From: JAFNAG01 sp050011535
GTDB taxonomy: Bacteria > Acidobacteriota > UBA6911
Assembly (NCBI GenBank): GCA_050011535.1
Contig: JBEKIX010000007.1
Coordinates: 6,316 to 70,315, forward strand
Reading direction: 5' to 3'
DNA: 64,000 nucleotides
The translations under genes were made by a program, and so were the position numbers. This document shows, piece after piece, positions 24,647 through 32,829 of this stretch. The notes beneath the pieces are model-generated. The model searched no databases. It was not told the origin of the DNA and was given only the letters and a program-made list of their open reading frames with translations. Numbering within the stretch: the stretch's first letter is position 1; every line of letters starts with the position of its first letter.

Positions 24647-25858
24647 TCACCGTTTCTTCTCTAGCAGCATGGCAATTCTGCGCAGGTGACGCTTGCCTTG
24701 CTCGCGCAGCCGCACGTACCGGCGGCGGTCGAGAGCCTGCTTTTCGTATTGCGCGTCGAGCGCAGCGATGTAGTTCAACAATTGCTCGCGGCGCTCCCGC
24801 AATTCCTGGGCACGCGCCTCCTTGGCCCCCGCAGGCTGTACAATCACACGGCTGCTCGCGTACCACAGCACGATGACGAGTCCAAGCAACAGGAGCGGGC
24901 CGATGATCAGCGCGTTTTGCCCGACCAGATTGGGCATGGGCATGACCTGTACCTGGGGTTCCTGGGAGGGTGGAGGCGCCGGGGTGTCCGCCACCGGTGT
25001 TCCGCCGGAGAGAGTCCAGATTACTTCTGTTCCGGCCTTGATCGGGCCAATCGCGTATACGGCGAAGTTCTGCGCCGCATCGGTTTGAACCTTGGTCAGC
25101 CCCTGGCCCGACAAAGTCATGTCCTGAGGAATCACGCCGATTTTTGCGGAGCCCACGTCCTGATAGAACTTCTTGCGGAATGTGAAGCTGCCGTTCTGCC
25201 AGGGAAACTGCTGCCCGACTTCAAATGTGGTCGCCCCGGGCTTAAGCGGATACAGACTGTAATAACTCTGCCCGTCAGCGCTCTCGAGCGGCGCCTGCGT
25301 CACCGGCATGCTCGATCCCGGGCTCGTTACGTCGAGGCTCGGAGGATCCGTAATACCGGGCACCTTGGAAATGCGGAAGTTCCCGTCTGTACGCATGAAG
25401 GTGCTCGGAGGCTTGGTTTGATTGTCGATCTCATAGGATTCGAGGGAGCGCAGACCGTCACTGGACAGCTTGAAGGCAATTTGCAGGTTTGCCAGCCGGA
25501 TGCCGCGAGCAGCATCGGTGGTCTCGTAGACCCGCATTTCAATCTGCGCCTTCCCACGTTCGTCAAAGGTGACGGGACTGAAATAACTGACCTCCCGATA
25601 GTCGGCGCGTATCAGCAAAGGACCCACCGTAGGCAAGCCGCTGAACTGGAACTTGCCCGAGGAGTCTGTCTTGGTCGATTTCAGCGCGGTCATGCCTGAT
25701 GCGGGCTGGACCGCGTCCACGGATAGCCCGGCAAGCGCCTTAGTAGGGTCGGTGCCGTCGATGAGCCGGCCTTCCACGACACCCATGTTCTGGGAGTAGA
25801 CGGACGGCACAAACAAAGCCGCGGCCAGTATCAATGCTGCATTCTTGATAAGCATCAT
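24647..25858 (-). CDS. Exported carboxypeptidase-regulatory-like (CpR) domain protein with C-terminal membrane anchor
   Basis: 403 aa. Signal peptide (ALILAAALFVPSVYSQ), then an Ig-like CpR domain (VVEGRLIDG, GKFQFSGLPTVGPLLIRAD), a second beta-rich region, a transmembrane helix at about 315-333 (NALIIGPLLLLGLVIVLW) and a basic coiled-coil cytoplasmic tail (ARAQELRERREQLLNYIAAL, then RRYVRLREQGKRHLRR). The tail with its LxALDxQYE pattern recalls CcmI-like N-terminal helices. Position inside the ccm group suggests a role in cytochrome assembly or in the envelope, but this is guilt by association. Acidobacterial genomes carry many CpR proteins. Function unknown. Confidence 0.65.
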   Translation of the reverse strand: MMLIKNAALILAAALFVPSVYSQNMGVVEGRLIDGTDPTKALAGLSVDAVQPASGMTALKSTKTDSSGKFQFSGLPTVGPLLIRADYREVSYFSPVTFDERGKAQIEMRVYETTDAARGIRLANLQIAFKLSSDGLRSLESYEIDNQTKPPSTFMRTDGNFRISKVPGITDPPSLDVTSPGSSMPVTQAPLESADGQSYYSLYPLKPGATTFEVGQQFPWQNGSFTFRKKFYQDVGSAKIGVIPQDMTLSGQGLTKVQTDAAQNFAVYAIGPIKAGTEVIWTLSGGTPVADTPAPPPSQEPQVQVMPMPNLVGQNALIIGPLLLLGLVIVLWYASSRVIVQPAGAKEARAQELRERREQLLNYIAALDAQYEKQALDRRRYVRLREQGKRHLRRIAMLLEKKR

Positions 25859-25906
25859 GCGTGCAAACTTAGCTCATAAGACGTTGCAAAGGAAGATCTG
25901 AAATTG

Positions 25907-25970
25907 ATTCGAGATTCGAGATTCGAAATTCGAGATTGGCAATCTCGAATTTCGAATCTCGAATTTCGAG
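25907..25970. repeat. Family C palindrome, copy C1
   Basis: Built from the words GATTCGAGATTCGAAATTCG and their reverse complement, with GGC as centre; arms about 30 bp, AT-richer than the surroundings. It ends one base before the stop codon of the zinc-ribbon gene. Related copies are at 41508-41575 and 61370-61422. Confidence 0.82.
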
Positions 25971-25971
25971 G

Positions 25972-26406
25972 CTAGAGCCGGTGGCCGCAGTCGGCGCAAA
26001 ACTGTTTCCCGGGCGCGACTACTGCTCCGCAGGAAGGGCAAGTCGCGAGGGCCGGGCCTTTCCCCGAGGGAAGTTTTGCTTTTCGGGCGGCAACGGCTTG
26101 CTCGATGCTCTCGTCGAGATTTTCCTCAACGCCCAACTGATCCAGCTTCTGCAGGATTTCGGCGGCTTCCGACTTGAAGCTTGTTTCCAGACTGTAAAAG
26201 TCGGCATTGCCGAGACGGCCCATCTTGTACTCGAAGTTCAGGTCCTTGAGATTGCTGTACACGACCGCCTTTCGATTCAGCAGCCGGTCCAGTTCCGTCT
26301 CCGCCAGCAACTCCACCTCGAGATTGCCCTTGGGCTCATTAAAGAGGGGCATGAGGACATAGATAGATGCCAACACCGTCACAATGGTTCCTGCCAGAAA
26401 GATCAT
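25972..26406 (-). CDS. CcmI-like membrane protein with C-terminal zinc ribbon
   Basis: 144 aa. One N-terminal transmembrane helix (FLAGTIVTVLASIYVLMPLF), a helical region with the pattern seen at the start of CcmI proteins (NRKAVVYSNLKDLNFEYKMG, then GRLGNADFYSLE), and a C-terminal zinc ribbon with CxxC at 123-126 (CPSC) and 137-140 (CADC). Its ATG shares a base with the TGA of ccmH (TGATG), so it is translated with ccmH. CcmI normally presents apocytochrome to the ligation complex. The zinc ribbon in place of the TPR domain is unusual. A longer open frame (to 26562) would overlap ccmH and is rejected. Confidence 0.72.
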   Translation of the reverse strand: MIFLAGTIVTVLASIYVLMPLFNEPKGNLEVELLAETELDRLLNRKAVVYSNLKDLNFEYKMGRLGNADFYSLETSFKSEAAEILQKLDQLGVEENLDESIEQAVAARKAKLPSGKGPALATCPSCGAVVAPGKQFCADCGHRL

Positions 26407-26870
26407 CAACTCTCCTCTTCGAAATCGCGGAGCTCGCGCTCGACTCGCGGATCGACGGGCGCCGCCGGCTTTAGATCCGGCGCGGCGGGGCGCACCATGT
26501 GTGCGACGATCCAGCCCACGACAAGCGTCCCGAGGCACAAAATCAGAATCGGCATAATCCATGCGGCTATATCAAAACCCTTCATGGTCGGCGCCGAGAG
26601 AACCTTCTTGCCATAACGGGCGACGAAGCTGTCCACGATCGCACCCACGGTCTCGCCCTTGAGCAGGCGCTCGTGGATCTCCGCGCGCATCGGAACCGCC
26701 GAGCTGCAGTTCTGCATGGCGCACACGCTGAGCTGCTCGTTGCAGCCGCACTGGCAGACCAGGCGGTCGCAAGCTTCCTTGTAGTCTTTGCTGATATCCG
26801 GCTGCCTCTGCGCCGGCAGCGCCGCTGCAAGAACTCCCAACAGCAAAACCCATAATGCAGTGCTTCTCAT
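26406..26870 (-). CDS. ccmH: Cytochrome c maturation protein CcmH, multi-cysteine variant
   Basis: 154 aa: signal peptide (ALWVLLLGVLAAALPAQ), a cysteine-rich domain, and a C-terminal transmembrane helix (IMPILILCLGTLVVGWIV). The classical LRCxxCQ motif is replaced by RLVCQCGCNEQLSVC with Cys at 39, 41, 43 and 50, another Cys at 55 and one at 34. CcmH reduces apocytochrome CxxCH thiols before heme attachment. The ATG at 26870 has GGAAG upstream; an in-frame GTG six codons earlier is less likely. It overlaps the zinc-ribbon gene by one base; repeat G1 separates it from ccmF. Confidence 0.85.
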   Translation of the reverse strand: MRSTALWVLLLGVLAAALPAQRQPDISKDYKEACDRLVCQCGCNEQLSVCAMQNCSSAVPMRAEIHERLLKGETVGAIVDSFVARYGKKVLSAPTMKGFDIAAWIMPILILCLGTLVVGWIVAHMVRPAAPDLKPAAPVDPRVERELRDFEEES

Positions 26871-26919
26871 CGCTATGCTCTTCCCCACAATAGAGTCTTC
26901 GCACCTCAGTAAGAATCAG

Positions 26920-27075
26920 ATATGGTAGTGACGCTAATCCAATGATATATGTGTCGCCCTTTCAGGGCTCTTTCTTCACTTGCTCCCAACCCCGGGCTCA
27001 CGCCCGGGGCTACTCTCTTTCCGCCCCTTCGGGGCTGGATACCATTTGCCGTCACTATACTTCATGAATATCAGT
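26920..27075. repeat. Family G palindromic cluster, copy G1
   Basis: Three small palindromes in a row: GCCCTTTCAGGGC, CCCCGGGCTCACGCCCGGGG and GCCCCTTCGGGGC, enclosed by an outer imperfect inverted repeat (TATGGTAGTGACG near 26922 and CGTCACTATAC near 27051). A similar cluster (G2) follows the GGDEF gene at 48242. It lies between ccmF and ccmH. Confidence 0.75.
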
Positions 27076-27104
27076 AGTGTCATATCGTGACTCCGAATGG
27101 TATG

Positions 27105-29135
27105 TCACTGCTCCTTTACGCTCTCCTCCATCGGCACACTGAGGTTCATCGAAACCTGCGGTGTGGCGAATGCGCCGCCGCGGTCCGGAAGAAGTGTGAT
27201 GAGCGCTCCGAAAACCATGATCGCCGCTCCGAACCAGACCCAGAAGACCAGCGGGTTGACATGTGCCTTAATTTCGTACCGGCCGTCGTCCGTAAGTCCG
27301 TTGAACACGGTGTAGAGGTCCTCTTTAGGAGTGCTGCGGATCGAGACCTCGGTGGTGGATTGCCCTTCACTGGTTTTGTAGAAACGCTTTTCCGGCTTCA
27401 TGGTGCGCAGGAACTTGCCGTCTTTGTATGCGTCCAAATACGTCACGCCGTACACGTAGTTCGGCGTGTCCGCTTCCCGGTAATCGGTCAGCTTCAGCGC
27501 GTAATCCCCGATCTTCATGGTGTCGCCCGGCGCCATCGTCTGGCTCGCTTCCTGGTTGAAGGCGTTGCCGGAGAGGCCGACGAAAATAAGGACGATCCCG
27601 AAATGGACGACGTACCCGCCATATCGCCGCTTGTTTTTCAGCGTGAGCCGCGTCAGGGCAATGAGGAAATTCTCGCCGTTGCTTTTGGCCCGGATCCTGG
27701 CCGCCTTGTAAAACTCCTCAAAGATCGTGACCGTCACAAACACAGCCAGAGTCAGGCACATCAAAGTGTAAAAGTTGCGCATGCCCGCGGCCAGCAGCAC
27801 CGCCAACGTCGCAATCGCGAAAACTCCGGGCAGGAAGAACGCCTTTTTCAAACTCTCAATCGAGGTTTTGCGCCATGCAAAGAGCGGTCCCACTCCCGTC
27901 AGCAGCAGAAGCAGCAGCCCGATCGGTATGTTGATGCGGTTGAAGAACGGCGGCCCTACCGTGATCTTGTTCCCCTGCAGCCATTCGGAAAGTACCGGGA
28001 ACATGGTTCCCCACAAGACGGCAAAGCAGGCGACCACGAGCATCATGTTGTTGAACAGGAACGCGCTCTCGCGCGAAAGCACGGAATCCAGCTGCCGATC
28101 GCTCTTGAGATAGGGAAGACGGTCGATGATCAGAAACAGACCGCAGACGGCGATGGTGCCTATGTACAGCAGGAAATATTTCCCCAGCGAAGAGTCGGCG
28201 AAGGCGTGCACCGAACTGACCACTCCGCTGCGCGTGATGAACGTTCCGAACACGCCCAACAGGTAGCACATGATCACCAGAATCATGTTCCATACCTTCA
28301 GCATTCCCTTGCGTTCCTGAATGATGACGGAGTGAAGAAACGCTGTTCCAACCAGCCAGGGCATGAGAGAGGAGTTTTCCACGGGATCCCAGCCCCAATA
28401 GCCTCCCCATCCCAGGACGACGTATGCCCATTTGGCGCCCAGAATGAGACCGGTCCCGAGGAAAAGCCAGGTGAGCAGTGTCCAGCGCCGAGTGGTACGA
28501 ATCCAGGCATCACCCAGCTGGCGCGAGATGAGCGCAGCCATCGCAAACGCGAACGGCACGACAAAACCGATGAAGCCCAAATAGAGAATGGGTGGGTGAA
28601 TCACCATGGCCCAGTATTGGAGCAGCGGATTGAGTCCCCGGCCCTCCGCCGGGGCCCCTAGCATGCTCCCGTCGGCGCCCACCTGCACGACATGATTGAA
28701 GGGGTTGGACAGAAACAGATTCAAGGACAGGAAGAAGGCCAGGTTGACCATCAGCACCGCAATCACGTACGGCATCATGTCGCGATAGCGGAAGCGGTTC
28801 TGATACACGACCACCCCGGTGAAGATCGACGTGATGAAAACCCAAAGAAGCAACGAACCGTTGTGGGCGCCCCAGAGCGCAGCTATTTTATAAAAGATGG
28901 GCAAAGCGTGGCTCGTGGCCTCCCACACCTGGGAGACCGAGAAATCGCTCGTGATGAGAAGATACAGCATGCTCCCGGTCGCCAGCGTTATGGATCCGCA
29001 TGCCGCCATCACGGCGCGCTCGGCGCTGCGCACGATTCGATGCTGCTTCCGCCACGCCCCCAGCAGGGAAGCAAACAGGGCATAGAGAGTCAAAACCAAG
29101 GCAAGCAACAAACAGAAATTCCCAAATTCACTCAT
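27105..29135 (-). CDS. ccmF: Heme lyase CcmF
   Basis: 676 aa, about 15 transmembrane helices. WWD-domain signature WGGYWGWDPVENSSLMPWL with nearby His residues (LVGTAFLHSV, NPFNHVVQ), and the large C-terminal periplasmic domain (YALKLTDYREADTPNYVYG). CcmF takes heme from CcmE and, with CcmH, attaches it to apocytochrome CxxCH. It lies 76 bp after ccmE in the same direction. The last residues are in a soluble tail (SMNLSVPMEESVKEQ). A long antisense open frame covers most of it but is a GC-bias shadow. Confidence 0.95.
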   Translation of the reverse strand: MSEFGNFCLLLALVLTLYALFASLLGAWRKQHRIVRSAERAVMAACGSITLATGSMLYLLITSDFSVSQVWEATSHALPIFYKIAALWGAHNGSLLLWVFITSIFTGVVVYQNRFRYRDMMPYVIAVLMVNLAFFLSLNLFLSNPFNHVVQVGADGSMLGAPAEGRGLNPLLQYWAMVIHPPILYLGFIGFVVPFAFAMAALISRQLGDAWIRTTRRWTLLTWLFLGTGLILGAKWAYVVLGWGGYWGWDPVENSSLMPWLVGTAFLHSVIIQERKGMLKVWNMILVIMCYLLGVFGTFITRSGVVSSVHAFADSSLGKYFLLYIGTIAVCGLFLIIDRLPYLKSDRQLDSVLSRESAFLFNNMMLVVACFAVLWGTMFPVLSEWLQGNKITVGPPFFNRINIPIGLLLLLLTGVGPLFAWRKTSIESLKKAFFLPGVFAIATLAVLLAAGMRNFYTLMCLTLAVFVTVTIFEEFYKAARIRAKSNGENFLIALTRLTLKNKRRYGGYVVHFGIVLIFVGLSGNAFNQEASQTMAPGDTMKIGDYALKLTDYREADTPNYVYGVTYLDAYKDGKFLRTMKPEKRFYKTSEGQSTTEVSIRSTPKEDLYTVFNGLTDDGRYEIKAHVNPLVFWVWFGAAIMVFGALITLLPDRGGAFATPQVSMNLSVPMEESVKEQ

Positions 29136-29211
29136 GTCCTACCACTCCAGGGAGGAAGTTCCGATGTTAGGGCCTGTTATTACGTGACTGACGCTCGCAG
29201 CAGAAGCCGGC

Positions 29212-29619
29212 CTACTTCGTCTTCTTCGCATATTCCGCTTCGTACTTGGAAGCACACTTCGCCTCGATATGACTTGCCTGGAATACTCCGGCCTGTGAAA
29301 CCACTCCTTCCACCAGCGCCTGAGACCCGTCTTTGAAGGTGTCGGGAACCACGTCCTTGCCCACGTAGCGAACCCGGAGCTCCTGTCCCTGGCTGCTGAT
29401 CACAAACTCCATCGGGATCTTGCCGCGATCGATCGAGCCTTGAACCACATCGCCAGCAACCTTCACGGTTTTCCCCTGAAGCTGGTTGTGCATGGTGGCG
29501 TACTCGTTGACCGTTATGTAGTAGGCTTTGCTCTCCTGGAAACCGACAAAGCCCAGCCAAACCAGAGCTGCCAGAACCACGGCACCGCCCACCATGAACT
29601 TAAGTCTTGGACCTCTCAT
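29212..29619 (-). CDS. ccmE: Heme chaperone CcmE, CxxxY type
   Basis: 135 aa. N-terminal membrane anchor (FMVGGAVVLAALVWLGFVG) and an OB-fold beta-barrel (ELRVRYVGKDVVPDTFKDG). In classical CcmE the heme is bound covalently through the His of HxxxY; here the matching place reads AKCASKYE, so C122 and Y126 give the CxxxY form known from archaea and some Desulfovibrio-type bacteria. Length and fold otherwise match. GGGGAGGT before the ATG at 29619 decides the start; an open frame reaching 29727 adds a poor N-terminus. First gene of the ccm group on this strand. Confidence 0.9.
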   Translation of the reverse strand: MRGPRLKFMVGGAVVLAALVWLGFVGFQESKAYYITVNEYATMHNQLQGKTVKVAGDVVQGSIDRGKIPMEFVISSQGQELRVRYVGKDVVPDTFKDGSQALVEGVVSQAGVFQASHIEAKCASKYEAEYAKKTK

Positions 29620-29639
29620 CTCTGACCTCCCCGGCGTGA

Positions 29640-29890
29640 TTCGCGCTGTCCCTTGTACTTGCGACAGAGATTCATCTCGACACCCAATACCGGCATCACA
29701 CCCAAAATCAACAAAACCGGCAGGCAAAAAGACAGCACTCCGTCATTATGGTACACCGTCAGGAAGACTGCCGAACCTCAAGTATACCATTTCAGCCCCC
29801 GGCGGGAAGGTTTCTGAAATCACATTTCATAAAATTCCGGTATCTGTTTGTCCGCGGCAACGAGGATGTGGTGTTCTCGGAATAGACACA
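29640..29890. other. Intergenic region upstream of ccmE, nothing recognised
   Basis: About 250 bp between the divergent ccmE and the PAS/GGDEF gene, before repeat A9. It should hold the ccm promoter; a TATACT hexamer near 29782-29787 (minus strand) lacks a good -35 partner. No small ORF with a ribosome-binding site was seen. Confidence 0.4.
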
Positions 29891-30004
29891 AAACTAACCG
29901 CCAAGGCTCGAAGAACTCGAAGAGCCTCCAAGGAAAGCCTATCGGATCGGAAGGCGTCGGCTCTTGGAGATTCTTTGAGTACTTTGAGTCTTTGAGGTGT
30001 GTTT
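29891..30004. repeat. Family A palindrome, copy A9
   Basis: Arms AAACTAACCGCCAAGGCTC... and ...GTACTTTGAGTCTTTGAGGTG; loop CCTATCGGATCGGA, core AGGCGTCGGCT, then CTTGGAGA. The flanks match A6 but the 11-bp core is exactly its reverse complement. Confidence 0.88.
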
Positions 30005-30137
30005 TGAAGATCTTTGTACTTCCAAAGGCGGGAACAGGTTAGAATGGCGCTTCATTTCTCTAACCTATGCACAGGGTAGTGTCGATTTGCTAGGCAAGTC
30101 GCGCAATACTGATACATTATCTGCCTCCAGGGGGAAG

Positions 30138-32720
30138 ATGATGAACCTTGGTGAAGGCCAAAGGGATCGTCCGGCCGATGGACCGGATGTGCTGCGCAAG
30201 CAAATCGAGGAAATCAGGGAAATGACGTCGGCGCTTCTGCGTCCCCCAACTGTCCGGACTCAGACGCCCGATGCAGGGATGCGCGTGGTCGAGCGCATCA
30301 AGGCTGAGATGGGATCGCAGCTCGGCTTCGTGCCGCCTCTTTTTGCATCGGTCATGGATTCGCCGGAGATCCTGGCGGGTCTCTGGCAGCAGATGCGCTT
30401 CGCCTATCTCAATAATCCCATGCCGGCCCTGACCAAAGAAAAGCTGCTGGCCCGGCTTTCGCGCAGCTGCCCCGTGCGTTACGCGCTTGTGGCGCACAGC
30501 TGCAGATTGCGATCTCTCGGGATGCGCGCCGGTGAGATTCTGCACTGGCTCGAAGACTCTTTGCCGACCGGGGAAGAGGATCTCGAGCCGTTCTTTGCCC
30601 GATTCGCGTCCGCACCTCGACCGTTGCCTCCGTGGCCCAAACCCGGCACGCCGCTCGAGGATGCGCTCCTGGCCTGCGCGATCTACCTCTTCAATCAACC
30701 CGGCAGAAACTCGCGGTGTCGTGACGCGCTGTGCCGGTTCCTGGGTTCGGCCAATTACGCGCGGTTGATATCCCTTCTTGGTTACGTAAGAACGCATCTC
30801 ACCTGGCTCGAAACCTGCCCGGAACCAGATCAGGCAAGTGATGACATCATCTGTGACTGCCTGCCCCGGCTGTTGGAGGAGGAGCCTGGATTGGCGCCCG
30901 TATTCACCAACGCACCCGAACAGCAGGGGAAAGGGTTGCACGCCGAAGGACGGATTCTCGAGAGGTTGTTACAAGACAACCCGGACGGCATTTTTGCATT
31001 CAGTCCCAGTTTGGCCTGTACGCTGTGGAATCCTGCCATGGAAAGAATATTCGGCATCCCGGAGGGGGAGGCTGTCGGCCGGACCCTTTTTGATGTGTTG
31101 CCGTTCCTTGTGGAGGTCGGCGCGGACAAAGGCCTGCTGGAAACACTCCAGGGAAACAGCATCAGCGTCCCTAACGGCCGCTTTCGTGTTCCCGAAACCG
31201 GCAAGGAGGGATTCTGCGATGCACTCTACGTTCCACTGATCAACGGCGAGGGCAGGATTTCCGGAGGGTTGGCGTTCGTACGGGACACCACGGAGCGGAT
31301 TCTTGCGGAACAAAGCAGCCGTGCTACGGAGGAACGTTATTTAGAGCTTTTCGAGAATGCCCACGACATCGTTTATACGCACGACCTGGATTGTCACCTC
31401 ACGTCCATCAACAAGGCGGCGGAGCGCATCACAGGATACACAGGCGCCGAGGCCCTTCAGATGACGGCCGGTGATCTTGTCGATCCGGAACAGCTCAAGA
31501 TCGCGTGCAGAACGATGGAAAGGCAGATCGCCGGAGAGAATCCTCCGCCCTTCGAGCTTGAAATCGTGTGCAAGGACGGCAGGCGCGTCGCTCTGGAAGT
31601 CAGCACACACATCATCTCGCGGGACGGCAGGCCCGTCGGCGTGCAGGGCATCGCCCGCGACATTTCCGAGAGAAAGAAGACGGAGGAGGCTCTACAGCAG
31701 GCCAAACAGCACCTGGAAGCCTGGGTGCGCGAACTCGAACAACGCACGCGCGAAATGACTCTGCTCAGCGAAATGGGCGACATGTTGCGCGCCTGCCTGA
31801 CCACCGATGAAGCCTACACGGTCATCGTCAGGGTGGCGCAGCAGATATTCCCGGTGGAAGCTGGAGCTCTGTATGTCATTTCACATGCGCACAACCTGGT
31901 CGAGGCTGTGGCCGTCTGGGGAGACGCCTCCCGGGTCGAGCGTGCCTTCGCCCTGAACGAATGCTGGGCACTGCGCCGCGGCCGCGTGCATTGGGTGGAG
32001 GATTCGATCACCGGCCTCTTGTGCAAACACCTTCCCACTCCATCTCCTCAAAGCTACCTGTGCGTGCCGATGATGGCGCAGAGCGAAGCGCTCGGAATCC
32101 TCTACCTCACCCCGCCCGCCGACTCGCATCTGACAGAACCAAAACAGCGTCTTGCCGTGGCCATGGCCGAACACATCGCGATGGCGCTGTCCAACCTGAG
32201 GCTGCATGAAACGTTGCGCAGCCAGTCGATCCGCGATCCGCTCACGGGCCTGTTCAACCGGCGCTTCATGGAGGAATCACTCGAGCTCGAGCTGCGCCGC
32301 GCCGCCCGCAGCCGGCGGCCGCTCGGCATGATCATGGTGGAGATCGACAACTTTAAGGAAGTGAACCGATCGCTTGGAGGCGATGCCGAAGGTTCCATCC
32401 TGCTCGAGCTCGGCGGACTGCTGCAGACAGTCATCCGCAGGGAAGACGTCGCTTGCCGTTTCGACAGCGAAAAGTTTACGATCTTCCTGCCTCAGGGCAG
32501 CCTGGAGACGACGGCACGGCGGGCGGAAAACCTGTGCGAGATGATCCGGCACCTCGATATCCGCCATCGCGGCCGTCCTGTCGGAACAGTGACGGCGTCG
32601 GCCGGCGTCGCCGCGTTTCCCGATCAGGGCCGCACGGTGGAGACGCTCATCCGAGCCGCCGAGGGCGCGCTCCAGCGCGCCAAACAGGAAGGCGGCGGCC
32701 ACACATTGTCCGCGCAGTGA
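30138..32720 (+). CDS. AhpD-like / PAS-PAS / GAF / degenerate GGDEF sensor protein
   Basis: About 860 aa, soluble. An N-terminal domain of about 220 residues looks like the AhpD/carboxymuconolactone decarboxylase fold (LGFVPPLFASVMDSPEILAG, PMPALTKEKLLARLSRSCP, ALVAHSCRLRSLG) but lacks the CxxC pair. Two PAS domains, a GAF domain (NECWALRRGRVHWVED, YLCVPMMAQSEALGILYL) and a GGDEF domain follow. The GGDEF signature is FDSEKF instead of GGEEF, and FKxxNDxxGH is changed to FKEVNRSLGG, so cyclase activity is probably lost. The inhibitory RxxD site (RRED, five residues before) is kept, suggesting a c-di-GMP-binding effector. Paralogue of the gene at 45988. A second ATG at 30141 has better spacing. 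Confidence 0.82.
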   Translation: MMNLGEGQRDRPADGPDVLRKQIEEIREMTSALLRPPTVRTQTPDAGMRVVERIKAEMGSQLGFVPPLFASVMDSPEILAGLWQQMRFAYLNNPMPALTKEKLLARLSRSCPVRYALVAHSCRLRSLGMRAGEILHWLEDSLPTGEEDLEPFFARFASAPRPLPPWPKPGTPLEDALLACAIYLFNQPGRNSRCRDALCRFLGSANYARLISLLGYVRTHLTWLETCPEPDQASDDIICDCLPRLLEEEPGLAPVFTNAPEQQGKGLHAEGRILERLLQDNPDGIFAFSPSLACTLWNPAMERIFGIPEGEAVGRTLFDVLPFLVEVGADKGLLETLQGNSISVPNGRFRVPETGKEGFCDALYVPLINGEGRISGGLAFVRDTTERILAEQSSRATEERYLELFENAHDIVYTHDLDCHLTSINKAAERITGYTGAEALQMTAGDLVDPEQLKIACRTMERQIAGENPPPFELEIVCKDGRRVALEVSTHIISRDGRPVGVQGIARDISERKKTEEALQQAKQHLEAWVRELEQRTREMTLLSEMGDMLRACLTTDEAYTVIVRVAQQIFPVEAGALYVISHAHNLVEAVAVWGDASRVERAFALNECWALRRGRVHWVEDSITGLLCKHLPTPSPQSYLCVPMMAQSEALGILYLTPPADSHLTEPKQRLAVAMAEHIAMALSNLRLHETLRSQSIRDPLTGLFNRRFMEESLELELRRAARSRRPLGMIMVEIDNFKEVNRSLGGDAEGSILLELGGLLQTVIRREDVACRFDSEKFTIFLPQGSLETTARRAENLCEMIRHLDIRHRGRPVGTVTASAGVAAFPDQGRTVETLIRAAEGALQRAKQEGGGHTLSAQ

Positions 32721-32819
32721 GGTTTCGGGGACAGGCGCCATAACCTCAGAATCCCGAGGCGCACAAGCCAGGTCTGTCCGAGATGATTCCGAGGTTATAG
32801 TGCCTGTCCCCGAAACCTA
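32719..32819. repeat. Family B-like palindrome, copy B4 (divergent)
   Basis: Arms of nearly 40 bp: GAGGTTTCGGGGACAGGC... and ...GCCTGTCCCCGAAACCT, with matching ATAACCTC / GAGGTTAT inside. It shares the GGGGACAG word and layout with family B but little else. It begins within the stop codon of the degenerate GGDEF gene and ends just before the VWA gene. Confidence 0.75.
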
Positions 32820-32829
32820 AAGAGATCTT

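Noticed and set aside
27087..28661. Open frame of 524 codons on the plus strand, antisense to ccmF
   Set aside because: It has His/Arg/Gln-rich composition without domains and mirrors the hydrophobic codons of ccmF, which has all family motifs. GC-bias shadow.
4409..30004. CRISPR array made of the family A repeats
   Set aside because: Copies are kilobases apart, in both orientations and without regular spacers; no cas gene is present.
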